Source: an uncultured Clostridia bacterium (GTDB taxonomy: Bacteria > Bacillota > Clostridia > Christensenellales > CALWSW01). From it: a stretch of 14,861 bases of DNA. The position numbers and the translations under genes are program-made. The stretch lies in NCBI GenBank assembly GCA_937874755.1, contig CALNBC010000316.1, positions 1 through 14,861 on the forward strand, in the 5' to 3' direction. This document shows positions 7,157 through 13,321 of this stretch, piece after piece; position 1 is the stretch's first letter; every line of letters starts with the position of its first letter. The notes beneath the pieces are model-generated. The model was not told the DNA's origin. It was given only the letters and a program-made list of their open reading frames with translations, and did no database searches.

Positions 7157-7663
7157 TTACCCCCGAACATCAGCACCCCCATCCGCCACCACCCGCCACG
7201 CGACGAGCAGCCGCTCATACGACCATGCGGCGTTGGCAGGGCTGGTCGAGGGCAGGCGTACAGCCTCCCTGCCTGTGATTCTCAACAGGTGCTTGCGGTA
7301 CAGCGAATATGCGGTGCCTCCGTTCGCGTAGATGCGCTCTACCGGGCAGCGAGCGAGAATCATTGGGATATCGTTCGGTATGACGTCGCGTATGCTCGCA
7401 TCGCTAGAGCCGGTTATTTCGCAGGATTTCACCACGTCCCAAAGAGCGATGCCTCCATTTAACAGTAGAGCCTTTTTTTCTTCTATGCTGGCGGGAGGCG
7501 CCTCGCCGAGTATCGCCGCAATCACCCGCCAGAAGCGGTTTTGCGGATGCCCGTAATAGAACCCGTCGTCCCTTGAGGCAACCGAAGGGAAGGAGCCGAG
7601 TACAAATACCCGAGAACGGGAGTTGTATACGGGTTCAAAACCGTGTTCCAGCCGCAAAAACAT
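7157..7663 (-). CDS. DNA-deoxyinosine (hypoxanthine) glycosylase, uracil-DNA glycosylase superfamily
   Basis: The product of about 168 residues carries the signatures of the family 6 uracil-DNA glycosylase superfamily members annotated as DNA-deoxyinosine glycosylase. These are the N-terminal 'VLGSFPSVASRDDGFYYGHPQNRFW' block (about residues 21-45) and the C-terminal 'LPSTSPANAAWS' block (about 137-148). The family excises deaminated purine (hypoxanthine) from DNA as the first step of base-excision repair in the cytoplasm. The central 'LWDVV..CEITGSSDASIRDVIPNDIP' stretch also fits the superfamily. An AGAGG lies only 2 nt before the ATG at 7663; a TTG two codons in (7657) has better spacing and may be the real start, and a GTG at 7666 is also in frame. 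The gene is monocistronic or heads a minus-strand unit with the DUF3298 gene. Confidence 0.88.
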   Translation of the reverse strand: MFLRLEHGFEPVYNSRSRVFVLGSFPSVASRDDGFYYGHPQNRFWRVIAAILGEAPPASIEEKKALLLNGGIALWDVVKSCEITGSSDASIRDVIPNDIPMILARCPVERIYANGGTAYSLYRKHLLRITGREAVRLPSTSPANAAWSYERLLVAWRVVADGGADVRG

Positions 7664-7715
7664 CACCTCTGTATAACTTCATTTAGGCAGTGCATCTTAA
7701 AGTTCATCGGAACGT

Positions 7716-7724
7716 ATGATAGCA
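7716..7724 (-). promoter_or_regulatory. Possible extended -10 for the glycosylase gene
   Basis: Read on the minus strand, TGC-TATCAT (7724 down to 7716) resembles an extended -10 about 50 nt upstream of the glycosylase start. The -35 region is poor, so this is tentative. Confidence 0.3.
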
Positions 7725-7814
7725 CTCCAATGCCAAAAATGGAAGTCAGACGGCACTTTGCTCGTGACTTCGGGCGATTCTGCGCGCATTTATCTCTATA
7801 TCGTCAGGTGGATG

Positions 7815-7823
7815 TGATATAAT
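7815..7823 (+). promoter_or_regulatory. Extended -10 promoter for the DUF2087-GNAT pair
   Basis: TGA-TATAAT (7815-7823) is a consensus extended -10 placed 26 nt upstream of the ATG at 7849, giving a very short leader that contains the ribosome binding site. The -35 position (7795-7800) does not resemble TTGACA, as is common for extended -10 promoters. Confidence 0.6.
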
Positions 7824-7848
7824 TCATTAAAGAAAAGGAGTTGAGTAA

Positions 7849-8142
7849 ATGGATAGCAGATTAGAAAGATTTTTAGACGAAGAAGGCAAGCTCAAACGGT
7901 TTCCCTCGAAGCAGTCCGTCCGCGCCCTCGTATACGAGTACCTCGCGGGCAAGTTTGAATGCGGCAGGGACTACACCGAAAAGGAAGTAAACGGAATACT
8001 TACAAGCTGGCACACCTTCGACGATTATTTTGTACTGCGCCGCGGGTTAATCGATAGCGGTTGGATGCAAAGACTCCCGAACGGCAGCAAGTATTGGAAG
8101 AATGAGGATGCAACTCCCAGCGAGGCTGTTTCACAAGACTGA
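7849..8142 (+). CDS. DUF2087 domain protein
   Basis: This small 97-residue protein matches DUF2087 over nearly its whole length: 'RFLDEEGKLKRFPSKQSVRALVYEYLAGKFECGRDYTEKEVNGILTSWHTFDDYFVLRRGLIDSGWMQRLPNGSKYWK'. The family is thought to adopt a winged-helix-like fold. It is often fused to or found next to ArsR-type regulators or acetyltransferases, but its biochemical role is not settled. The start ATG has AAAGGAG 8 nt upstream and a consensus extended -10 ahead of it. The GNAT gene follows 51 nt after the stop with no terminator between, so the two are probably co-transcribed. The last 15 residues or so after the domain are acidic and poorly conserved. Confidence 0.88.
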   Translation: MDSRLERFLDEEGKLKRFPSKQSVRALVYEYLAGKFECGRDYTEKEVNGILTSWHTFDDYFVLRRGLIDSGWMQRLPNGSKYWKNEDATPSEAVSQD

Positions 8143-8193
8143 CGAGCCGTTTCTATATTTTGCTTGATTCTATAAAGCGTGGAGGGCAAAGCG

Positions 8194-8709
8194 TTGGATT
8201 TTCACATTCGTCCCATAAGGGAGGGCGACGCGGAGGGCATCAACGCCTTAAGGCTGATGCCCGGCGTATTCGAGAACATACTCGGCATACCGTCCGAGCG
8301 CATCGAGTTCTGCCAGGAGTACATAGACGGTCTGCTCAGGAACGACCACCAATTCGTCGCGGTCTTTGACGAGGCCGGCGAGGAACGCATAATAGGCACA
8401 GCAGGCGTATCCATAATGCGTAGCCCCAGGCTGTACCACAGCGCGAATTTCGGCATAATGGTGCACAGGGATTTCCAGAACAGCGGCGTCGGCACCGCGT
8501 TGATGAACACCATACTCGACCTTGCGGACAATTGGCTTATGCTCGTGCGCCTCGAGCTGGACGTTTTTTGCGACAACGAGAGGGCGGTTCACCTTTACGA
8601 GAAGATGGGCTTTGTCATCGAGGGCAAAAAGCGCATGGCGGCGATCAAGAACGGCAAATACGCCGACGAGTACATTATGGCGAGGATTCGCCCCGGTTTT
8701 GAGGGGTGA
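8194..8709 (+). CDS. GNAT family N-acetyltransferase, YhhY/AaaT-like
   Basis: The 171-residue protein has a GNAT fold and closely follows the layout of Escherichia coli YhhY (AaaT), which acetylates some free amino acids. Shared features are an N-terminal 'IRPIREGDAEGINAL', a mid-domain 'NFGIMVHRDFQNSGVGTALMNTILDLADNW', in which QNSGVGTA is the acetyl-CoA pyrophosphate-binding R/Q-x-x-G-x-G/A loop, then 'RLELDVFCDNERAVHLYEKMGFVIEGKKRMA', and a 'NGKYADEYIMAR' end. TTG 8194 is chosen as start because GGAGGG ends 7 nt upstream; a GTG at 8179 is in frame but overlaps that site. It lies just downstream of the DUF2087 gene, probably in one transcript. The substrate is not certain: similar proteins also act on other small amines. 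Confidence 0.88.
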   Translation: MDFHIRPIREGDAEGINALRLMPGVFENILGIPSERIEFCQEYIDGLLRNDHQFVAVFDEAGEERIIGTAGVSIMRSPRLYHSANFGIMVHRDFQNSGVGTALMNTILDLADNWLMLVRLELDVFCDNERAVHLYEKMGFVIEGKKRMAAIKNGKYADEYIMARIRPGFEG

Positions 8710-8769
8710 GGTCGACGGCGCTTGCTTTATTAGTTCATTTGATTATAAAAAACCCCCAATTATAGGTTT

Positions 8770-8782
8770 CGTCTTAGGGATT
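8770..8782 (+). repeat. 13-bp direct repeat, left copy
   Basis: CGTCTTAGGGATT here is repeated exactly at 10787-10799. The two copies bracket the AT-rich acyltransferase gene: this one lies 19 nt upstream of the ATG, the other 38 nt after the stop. Bases outside the 13 are mostly different. Confidence 0.8.
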
Positions 8783-8801
8783 ATGTCAAGGAGATTGCTG
8801 C

Positions 8802-10748
8802 ATGAGCGCAGATTCAAAAACGAGGTCGAATATATCAATAAACAGGCATTTTCCGAATTGGTTTGGGGAGATTCTTAATAAAATCGGCTTCTTTTCTGCT
8901 ATAGTTATTTCTGACATGATTCTTTCGAATCCATTTTTTGGCGGCGCACTATTCATATGCGGAGAGCTTGTATATCTATATTCAGATATATTATCCAAGC
9001 GAGGCAAGGAGATTCTTCCACATAAGGAACGTCGGCGGTATATTATTTGTATGCCCTTTATTGCTCTTATCATACTCTCTCTTCTTTTGGTATACCCACT
9101 GATAGTAAAAGTCGAAAGAGTAGCTTATGTTACGTTTTTTACGCTCTTACTTTTTGCGTTTTTAAAGCTTATAACCCTTTTATTCACTAAACTTACTAGG
9201 TTCGATCGCAGACTTCAAACTGCTGAAGATATTTCCTTTGCTCTTGAAACTACACCTGATGAAATAGCTAGTATGATGAATGTCAGTTCCTATAAGCTGT
9301 ATTGGCGTATGACTGCAAGCATCAAATTAGCCTTTGAGTTATCCGTTATCTTTGTTATTCTTTATCTTCCTTATCTACCGTTTAAGGGATTATGGTCGCT
9401 TCTGGCAGATTTATTAGTACTGGTTACGCTATATGCAGTTGCATCTTTTATTTCAAATTTCATTTTAAAGAGAATTCACATTCATGAGCTAGGGAAAAAT
9501 GCAGTATTCATTTTCTTTTCCGTCATTTGGATTATTATTAATTATTATTTATATGGAAACTATGACCAACTAAGCAGCACATATTTTTATATTGCATTTA
9601 TGATTCTTTGTATCATTGTTTCAATACTAGGCTCGGTTGTTATTTCATTGAATGGTGATATGCAGATCATAGGAAGCCTTGGTATTAAGGACTTCACCAC
9701 AAATAAATTTAACCTTTTAAAGTCGCTTTTTACTCACTTGAGTACTTTTTACTCGCGCTTTGTAATGTTGGTAATTATCAGCTTTTTAGCGTTTTTTAAT
9801 GAACTGAATCCTTATAAAAGCAGTGGGACCCTTTTTGTTATGGGCAAGTACGGATTTACATTTTTGCCCGCTTTATTCTTGATAGCGGGTGTGATAGCCG
9901 CACTAAAACATCCGCTTACTCTTCTATATGAGAAGAAGCTCAAAAAATATACTTCCCTTAAAAAAGAAGGAAAAAGCAGCAAACCTTTGGAAGAGCGGCT
10001 TAGAAGCGTTCTTGTCTATCAGTACAGAAAAAGGCTTGGTATAAGGATTCTAATGTTTCTGTTAAAACCAATTCTTCATCATAAATTAATCGGGAAGGAA
10101 AATGTGGCTACATCAAAGTTCCCGTCCATATTTGTTTGCAATCATTCTCAGATATATGGTCCTATCGCTGCTGTCTTAAATCTGCCTTTTTATGTGAAAC
10201 CATGGATAAATAACAAAATGCTTGATACTGATAAAATTTCAGCTCATATACAGCAAGGTACGTTTGACAGACAAAAATGGCTCCCCAAACGATTGAGAGA
10301 GAAAGGAGGTAAAATATTTGGCCCAGTTATTGCATGGGCTATGAAATCGACAGAACCTATCCCTGTATATTTCAATAACAGCAGGGATATGCTCGATATG
10401 ATTTCAAAAAGCGTGGAGGCGCTGGAAGCAGATGATAATATTCTTATTTTCCCTGAAAACCCCCTCGCCACTGATGGCTATGTTACAGAGGGGGTCGGCG
10501 AATTTTTCAGTGGATTTGTGAATATCGCACGTGATTATTATAAAAAGACAGGCAAATCGGTCACATTTTATAGTATTTATGTAAACAAACACAAGCGCAC
10601 GCTCTCTTTTTCAGAAGGAAGAACATTCGATTCTGCTGCTCCGTTTAAAAAAGAAAAAGAGGATATTACCAACGAGCTTCATGAAAAAATGCGTATGATG
10701 GGTGCAGTAAATACGCAAACATCAACCGTCTTAAAAGAATACACTTAA
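8802..10748 (+). CDS. Polytopic membrane protein with C-terminal lysophospholipid acyltransferase-like domain
   Basis: The 648-residue protein has two parts. Residues 1-370 hold about ten hydrophobic segments (near 28-60, 82-103, 108-128, 172-192, 198-222, 232-251, 259-283, 317-335, 345-366). The loop 'YSDILSKRGKEILPHKERRR' (60-79) recalls the basic loop after helix 2 in MFS carriers. Residues about 400-640 look like a PlsC-type acyltransferase: 'IFVCNHSQIYGP' (443-454) stands for the NHxxxxD block, and 'ILIFPEN' (547-553) and 'EFFSGFVNIA' (567-576) for the later blocks. The catalytic-dyad Asp is Gly453 here, although His448 is kept, so activity is doubtful. ATG 8802 has AAGGAG 8 nt upstream. 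The gene is much richer in A+T than the genes to its left, and is bracketed by a 13-bp direct repeat. It could couple lipid flipping to re-acylation; that is inference. Confidence 0.75.
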   Translation: MSADSKTRSNISINRHFPNWFGEILNKIGFFSAIVISDMILSNPFFGGALFICGELVYLYSDILSKRGKEILPHKERRRYIICMPFIALIILSLLLVYPLIVKVERVAYVTFFTLLLFAFLKLITLLFTKLTRFDRRLQTAEDISFALETTPDEIASMMNVSSYKLYWRMTASIKLAFELSVIFVILYLPYLPFKGLWSLLADLLVLVTLYAVASFISNFILKRIHIHELGKNAVFIFFSVIWIIINYYLYGNYDQLSSTYFYIAFMILCIIVSILGSVVISLNGDMQIIGSLGIKDFTTNKFNLLKSLFTHLSTFYSRFVMLVIISFLAFFNELNPYKSSGTLFVMGKYGFTFLPALFLIAGVIAALKHPLTLLYEKKLKKYTSLKKEGKSSKPLEERLRSVLVYQYRKRLGIRILMFLLKPILHHKLIGKENVATSKFPSIFVCNHSQIYGPIAAVLNLPFYVKPWINNKMLDTDKISAHIQQGTFDRQKWLPKRLREKGGKIFGPVIAWAMKSTEPIPVYFNNSRDMLDMISKSVEALEADDNILIFPENPLATDGYVTEGVGEFFSGFVNIARDYYKKTGKSVTFYSIYVNKHKRTLSFSEGRTFDSAAPFKKEKEDITNELHEKMRMMGAVNTQTSTVLKEYT

Positions 10749-10786
10749 TAGACAGCGTTATACAAGAAGCCGGGCTTTGGAGGGTG

Positions 10787-10799
10787 CGTCTTAGGGATT
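10787..10799 (+). repeat. 13-bp direct repeat, right copy
   Basis: This is the exact copy of the CGTCTTAGGGATT at 8770-8782, placed 38 nt after the acyltransferase-like gene. Confidence 0.8.
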
Positions 10800-10822
10800 C
10801 TTAATCCTAAAAAAATATTGGC

Positions 10823-10873
10823 ATGCGCCTCATCATTGAAAACGACGATGCCATTATGGAATGTATACTGTAA
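10823..10873 (+). other. Short ORF or gene remnant upstream of the sigma factor
   Basis: An ATG at 10823 opens a 16-codon frame, MRLIIENDDAIMECIL, closed by TAA. It has no evident ribosome binding site, yet its composition (acidic IENDDAIMEC) looks protein-like. It may be the start of a decayed gene or an upstream ORF of the leader before the terminator at 10945. A TATACT at 10864-10869 overlaps its end without a suitable -35. A 4-bp hairpin (GGTA/TACC, 10879-10890) and a 6-bp hairpin (AACAGC/GCTGTT, 10899-10914) follow it. Confidence 0.3.
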
Positions 10874-10944
10874 AGAGCGGTAATGATACCTCCACTAAAA
10901 CAGCGTGGGCTGTTGGGGTTGAGAAATTACATAAGCTCCAATCT

Positions 10945-10973
10945 TGCTGTCTGCTTAGGTAGACAGCATTTTT
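10945..10973 (+). terminator. Intrinsic terminator upstream of the ECF sigma gene
   Basis: A perfect 8-bp stem TGCTGTCT (10945-10952) / AGACAGCA (10961-10968) with loop GCTTAGGT is followed by TTTTTC. It lies about 200 nt after the acyltransferase-like stop and 88 nt before the sigma start. It could end the upstream transcript or act as an attenuator in the sigma leader. Its loop octamer is identical to bases 2502-2509 of the exporter leader terminator. Confidence 0.88.
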
Positions 10974-10991
10974 CAAAATAACTAAAATAGG

Positions 10992-11020
10992 TGCAACCGT
11001 TAGAACTTATTTCCTACTAT
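10992..11020 (+). promoter_or_regulatory. Possible ECF-type autoregulatory promoter for the sigma gene
   Basis: TGCAACC (10992-10998) resembles the AAC-containing -35 boxes recognised by ECF sigma factors, and TACTAT (11015-11020) could be the -10 with a 17-bp spacer from TGCAAC. It sits between the terminator at 10945 and the sigma start. ECF sigma genes are often self-activated, which fits, but the -10 does not match the CGTC-like boxes of studied Bacillus ECFs. Confidence 0.3.
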
Positions 11021-11060
11021 ATAGGTGAGGACCTCAAAAAGACTAACAGGAGATGGTGAT

Positions 11061-11606
11061 TTGGAAGAAAGAGAAATAGTTGATTTGTTTTGGGCGCGCT
11101 CCGAAATCGCTATTGCAGAAACATCTCGAAAATTTGGTCACTACTGCATGGCGATCGCCCAAAACATTCTATCCAATCGTAATGATGCGGAAGAATGCGT
11201 AAACGATACCTATCTTGCGGCTTGGAATACCATACCGCCGAGCCGACCAGACAAATTACTCGCTTTTCTTGGGCGAATTACACGCAATATCGCTTTGGAT
11301 AAATACGATTACAACAAGGCTCAAAAGCGCAACGGTGAATTTGACTTGGTGTTATACGAGTTAATTGATTGTATCCCAGCACAAGACAATTACGAAGAAG
11401 GACAGACGGCAAAAGCAATCAGCGTATTTTTGCGTGGTTTAGATGTCGATAGCCGAAATACTTTCATACGGCGGTATTGGTACTCCGATTCCATATCCGA
11501 AATATCAAAGCGTTTTGGCATGAGTGGGAGCAAAGTAAAGTCAATGCTATTCAGAACGCGAAAAAAACTCAGAATACATCTTGAGAAGGAAGGTGTTTCT
11601 CTATGA
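11061..11606 (+). CDS. ECF-type RNA polymerase sigma factor
   Basis: The 181-residue protein (from TTG 11061) is a two-domain sigma-70 family member. Region 2 is visible as 'YCMAIAQNILSNRNDAEECVNDTYLAAWNTIPP' (28-60), continuing into 'LLAFLGRITRNIALDKY' (66-82). Region 4 is the C-terminal helix-turn-helix 'YSDSISEISKRFGMSGSKVKSMLFRTRKKLRIHL' (141-174), which would contact the -35 element. This pattern is common in clostridial ECF factors. TTG 11061 is preferred because AGGAG (11048-11052) lies 8 nt upstream and relatives begin near this residue; an in-frame GTG at 11025 would add 12 residues without similar support. The stop overlaps the start of the next gene by 4 nt, so the two are translationally coupled. 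The next gene probably encodes its membrane-bound regulator. Confidence 0.92.
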   Translation: MEEREIVDLFWARSEIAIAETSRKFGHYCMAIAQNILSNRNDAEECVNDTYLAAWNTIPPSRPDKLLAFLGRITRNIALDKYDYNKAQKRNGEFDLVLYELIDCIPAQDNYEEGQTAKAISVFLRGLDVDSRNTFIRRYWYSDSISEISKRFGMSGSKVKSMLFRTRKKLRIHLEKEGVSL

Positions 11607-12961
11607 AAGAGGTTCAATATTACAAAGAAATCGGCTTAATTGATGATGACCTTATTGCAGAAGCAGCAATATCGGGCAAAAATACCACCTCCCGAAGGAT
11701 GCGGATTAAATGGGGCGCAGTCGCATGCGCGGCGTGTCTCACAGTGTCTGTTCTGTTTGGAACGGCTTACGCCGTTAGCGCAGAGTTCCGTGAATTTATT
11801 ATCTCATTTTTCAAATCTGAACAGATTGAAACACCGATTGTGACACCAGAATCGAAAACGCCAGCCGAACCCAATGAAAGCGAAAGTCAAGAGCATTTTA
11901 TCGGACAGCAAAAGATCGACAATGTTGCACAAATTAGTTATTTTCAATTTGATGGTGACTTTGAGATATATGACAACACAATCGCAATGCTCACAGAAGA
12001 TGGAAGATATAAAATATATAAACGGGACGACAATGATTTTACCGAGATGCCGCAGTATCGAATTGAGGACACCATACACGTAAATGGACTTGAGCTTCCC
12101 CTCAGCTTTGTCTATGTCATTGACAGCGGAATGATAAAAACCTTTGACAATGTTTATGAGCCTGAAAGCGGCGGACAGGCGGTGGCAATATGGTCTGCGG
12201 AAGGCGATTTTGTTTGGGTTAATCTTTCGATACGACGCGAACTGAACACTTATGTGTGCTATGATTTGAAAACAGGCACGGTGCGGGATGTTATCAGCGA
12301 AGCGGGCGTTGAAACCGGCGCGGACACACAAATCTCTCTCAGCCCAGACAACAAAACCATCCTTGTACACGATTATCATACAGCGTACTTGGTCGACGCA
12401 GAAAAAGCAACTGCACGGGAGCTTTCTTCCCTTAACACATCGGATGAACTAAGTGTCAGTTTTATCGACAATGAAACCTTGTCAGTCTGGCAACGTCCAG
12501 ACGGAAATGACGTGAGATATACCGTTTTTAGTTATAACATTGGCACTGACGAAAAAACAACTGTTTTTGAGAATATGCCATACTGCTCTCTAGATTCATC
12601 GACCGGCATAAGGGGTTTGGGGAAAGGTATTACCGTTTTAGTAGAGCCAGAACAATATGTTTTGGTAGATGAAAAGAGCGGGGTTCGGTATGCCGTTGAA
12701 GAATTGAAACCTGATTTAGGCATCGACTTTTTACTCAGCCCCGATAGAAAGCGAGTGTCGGTTGTTACTATGAGCGGTCAAAATGGTTTGGGCATTACAC
12801 AGATTGGCTATATCAATATTGAGAAGCAGGAACTCAAGATATTTGACAGACAGGATTTTTCAGAGAATCATGAAACCTCACTGTATTGGCTGAACGAAAA
12901 CGAATTGGCTGTTACTGCAAACAACGACATGAGGTATCTGTATGTTTATCGTTTTGATTAG
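11603..12961 (+). CDS. Membrane-anchored propeller-like protein, probable anti-sigma partner
   Basis: The 452-residue protein starts with a short cytoplasmic segment (MKEVQYYKEIGLIDDDLIAEA, 1-21) like those encoded after clostridial ECF sigma genes, then one transmembrane helix (about 36-58, WGAVACAACLTVSVLFGTAYAV). A juxtamembrane 'FREFIISFFKSE' and a Pro/Glu-rich linker (77-93) follow. The remainder, about 95-452, shows repeated beta-rich units such as 'ISLSPDNKTILVHDYHTAYLVDAEKATARELSS', 'VSFIDNETLSVWQRPDGN', 'FLLSPDRKRVSVVTMSG' and 'LYWLNENELAVTANND', in keeping with a TolB/WD40-like propeller outside the cell. AAGGAAGG lies upstream of ATG 11603. Role as an anti-sigma or sensor is inferred from the overlap with the sigma gene; the N-terminal segment is too short to be a standard zinc-type anti-sigma domain. 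Confidence 0.78.
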   Translation: MKEVQYYKEIGLIDDDLIAEAAISGKNTTSRRMRIKWGAVACAACLTVSVLFGTAYAVSAEFREFIISFFKSEQIETPIVTPESKTPAEPNESESQEHFIGQQKIDNVAQISYFQFDGDFEIYDNTIAMLTEDGRYKIYKRDDNDFTEMPQYRIEDTIHVNGLELPLSFVYVIDSGMIKTFDNVYEPESGGQAVAIWSAEGDFVWVNLSIRRELNTYVCYDLKTGTVRDVISEAGVETGADTQISLSPDNKTILVHDYHTAYLVDAEKATARELSSLNTSDELSVSFIDNETLSVWQRPDGNDVRYTVFSYNIGTDEKTTVFENMPYCSLDSSTGIRGLGKGITVLVEPEQYVLVDEKSGVRYAVEELKPDLGIDFLLSPDRKRVSVVTMSGQNGLGITQIGYINIEKQELKIFDRQDFSENHETSLYWLNENELAVTANNDMRYLYVYRFD

Positions 12962-13050
12962 TTGTATTTTGTTGGACAGCATTTAGTATTAACAGTCCAA
13001 ATCAGCATACTGACGTGATTAACGGCATTATCTATTCTATAACTGCCATA

Positions 13051-13086
13051 GGACAGGGGAATCTACGCCCTGTCCTTGCTTTTTTG
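13051..13086 (+). terminator. Intrinsic terminator of the sigma operon
   Basis: A perfect 8-bp stem GGACAGGG (13051-13058) / CCCTGTCC (13068-13075) with a 9-nt loop is followed by TTGCTTTTTT. It lies 90 nt after the propeller-protein stop. A weaker 6-bp inverted repeat, TTGGAC (12972-12977) / GTCCAA (12995-13000), lies between. Confidence 0.9.
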
Positions 13087-13093
13087 CCTAAAA

Positions 13094-13130
13094 ATCATTT
13101 CTCATTGACAATCCTTGTTTTGAGAATGAT
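13094..13130. repeat. Operator-like inverted repeat around a TTGACA box
   Basis: Arms ATCATTTCTCA (13094-13104) and TGAGAATGAT (13121-13130) are inverted copies apart from one extra T, with 16 bp between them that begin with TTGACA (13105-13110). The arms resemble Fur/PerR-type boxes (TGAGAATnATTCTCA-like halves). No good -10 follows at 16-18 bp and no clear gene starts here, so this is only an operator-like element. Confidence 0.4.
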
Positions 13131-13269
13131 GCTATGCGAAAGGTGGCTGAAGAAACAACATTCCTGCCATAACACCCTGAAAACAGTCGGAAAGAAGAAG
13201 GCCGCCACTCTAGAAGCTTATTCTGGTCCAGCCGTACAATCCCGTATATTGCTCCCTATTTATCAATGC
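13131..13269. other. Non-coding stretch, possible decayed sequence
   Basis: No recognisable gene was found between the inverted repeat and the aminotransferase promoter. Two frames stay open for tens of codons (one with 'RKVAEETTFLP' then a stop at about 13174), but none has a ribosome binding site or a product I recognise. It may be the remains of a gene formerly controlled by the operator-like repeat. Confidence 0.35.
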
Positions 13270-13298
13270 TTGCGACAGCTAACATGAACATGTATACT
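13270..13298 (+). promoter_or_regulatory. Candidate promoter of the aminotransferase operon
   Basis: TTGCGA (13270-13275) and TATACT (13293-13298) are spaced by 17 bp. Transcription would start at about 13305, just before the AGGAG (13306-13310) that serves the ATG at 13322. The very short leader makes this tentative. Confidence 0.45.
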
Positions 13299-13321
13299 CA
13301 AGCTGAGGAGTCTATATAAAT

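Noticed and set aside
8770..10799. Classical insertion sequence or integrated element around the acyltransferase-like gene
   Set aside because: No transposase or integrase, no terminal inverted repeats; only the 13-bp direct repeat was seen.
11025..11060. Extended N-terminus of the sigma factor from GTG 11025
   Set aside because: AGGAG at 11048-11052 fits TTG 11061 much better, and the added residues (RTSKRLTGDGD) do not look like sigma region 2.
13015..13287. 90-codon open frame after the sigma operon
   Set aside because: It runs through the terminator hairpin and T run, has no ribosome binding site, and its product shows no recognisable pattern.
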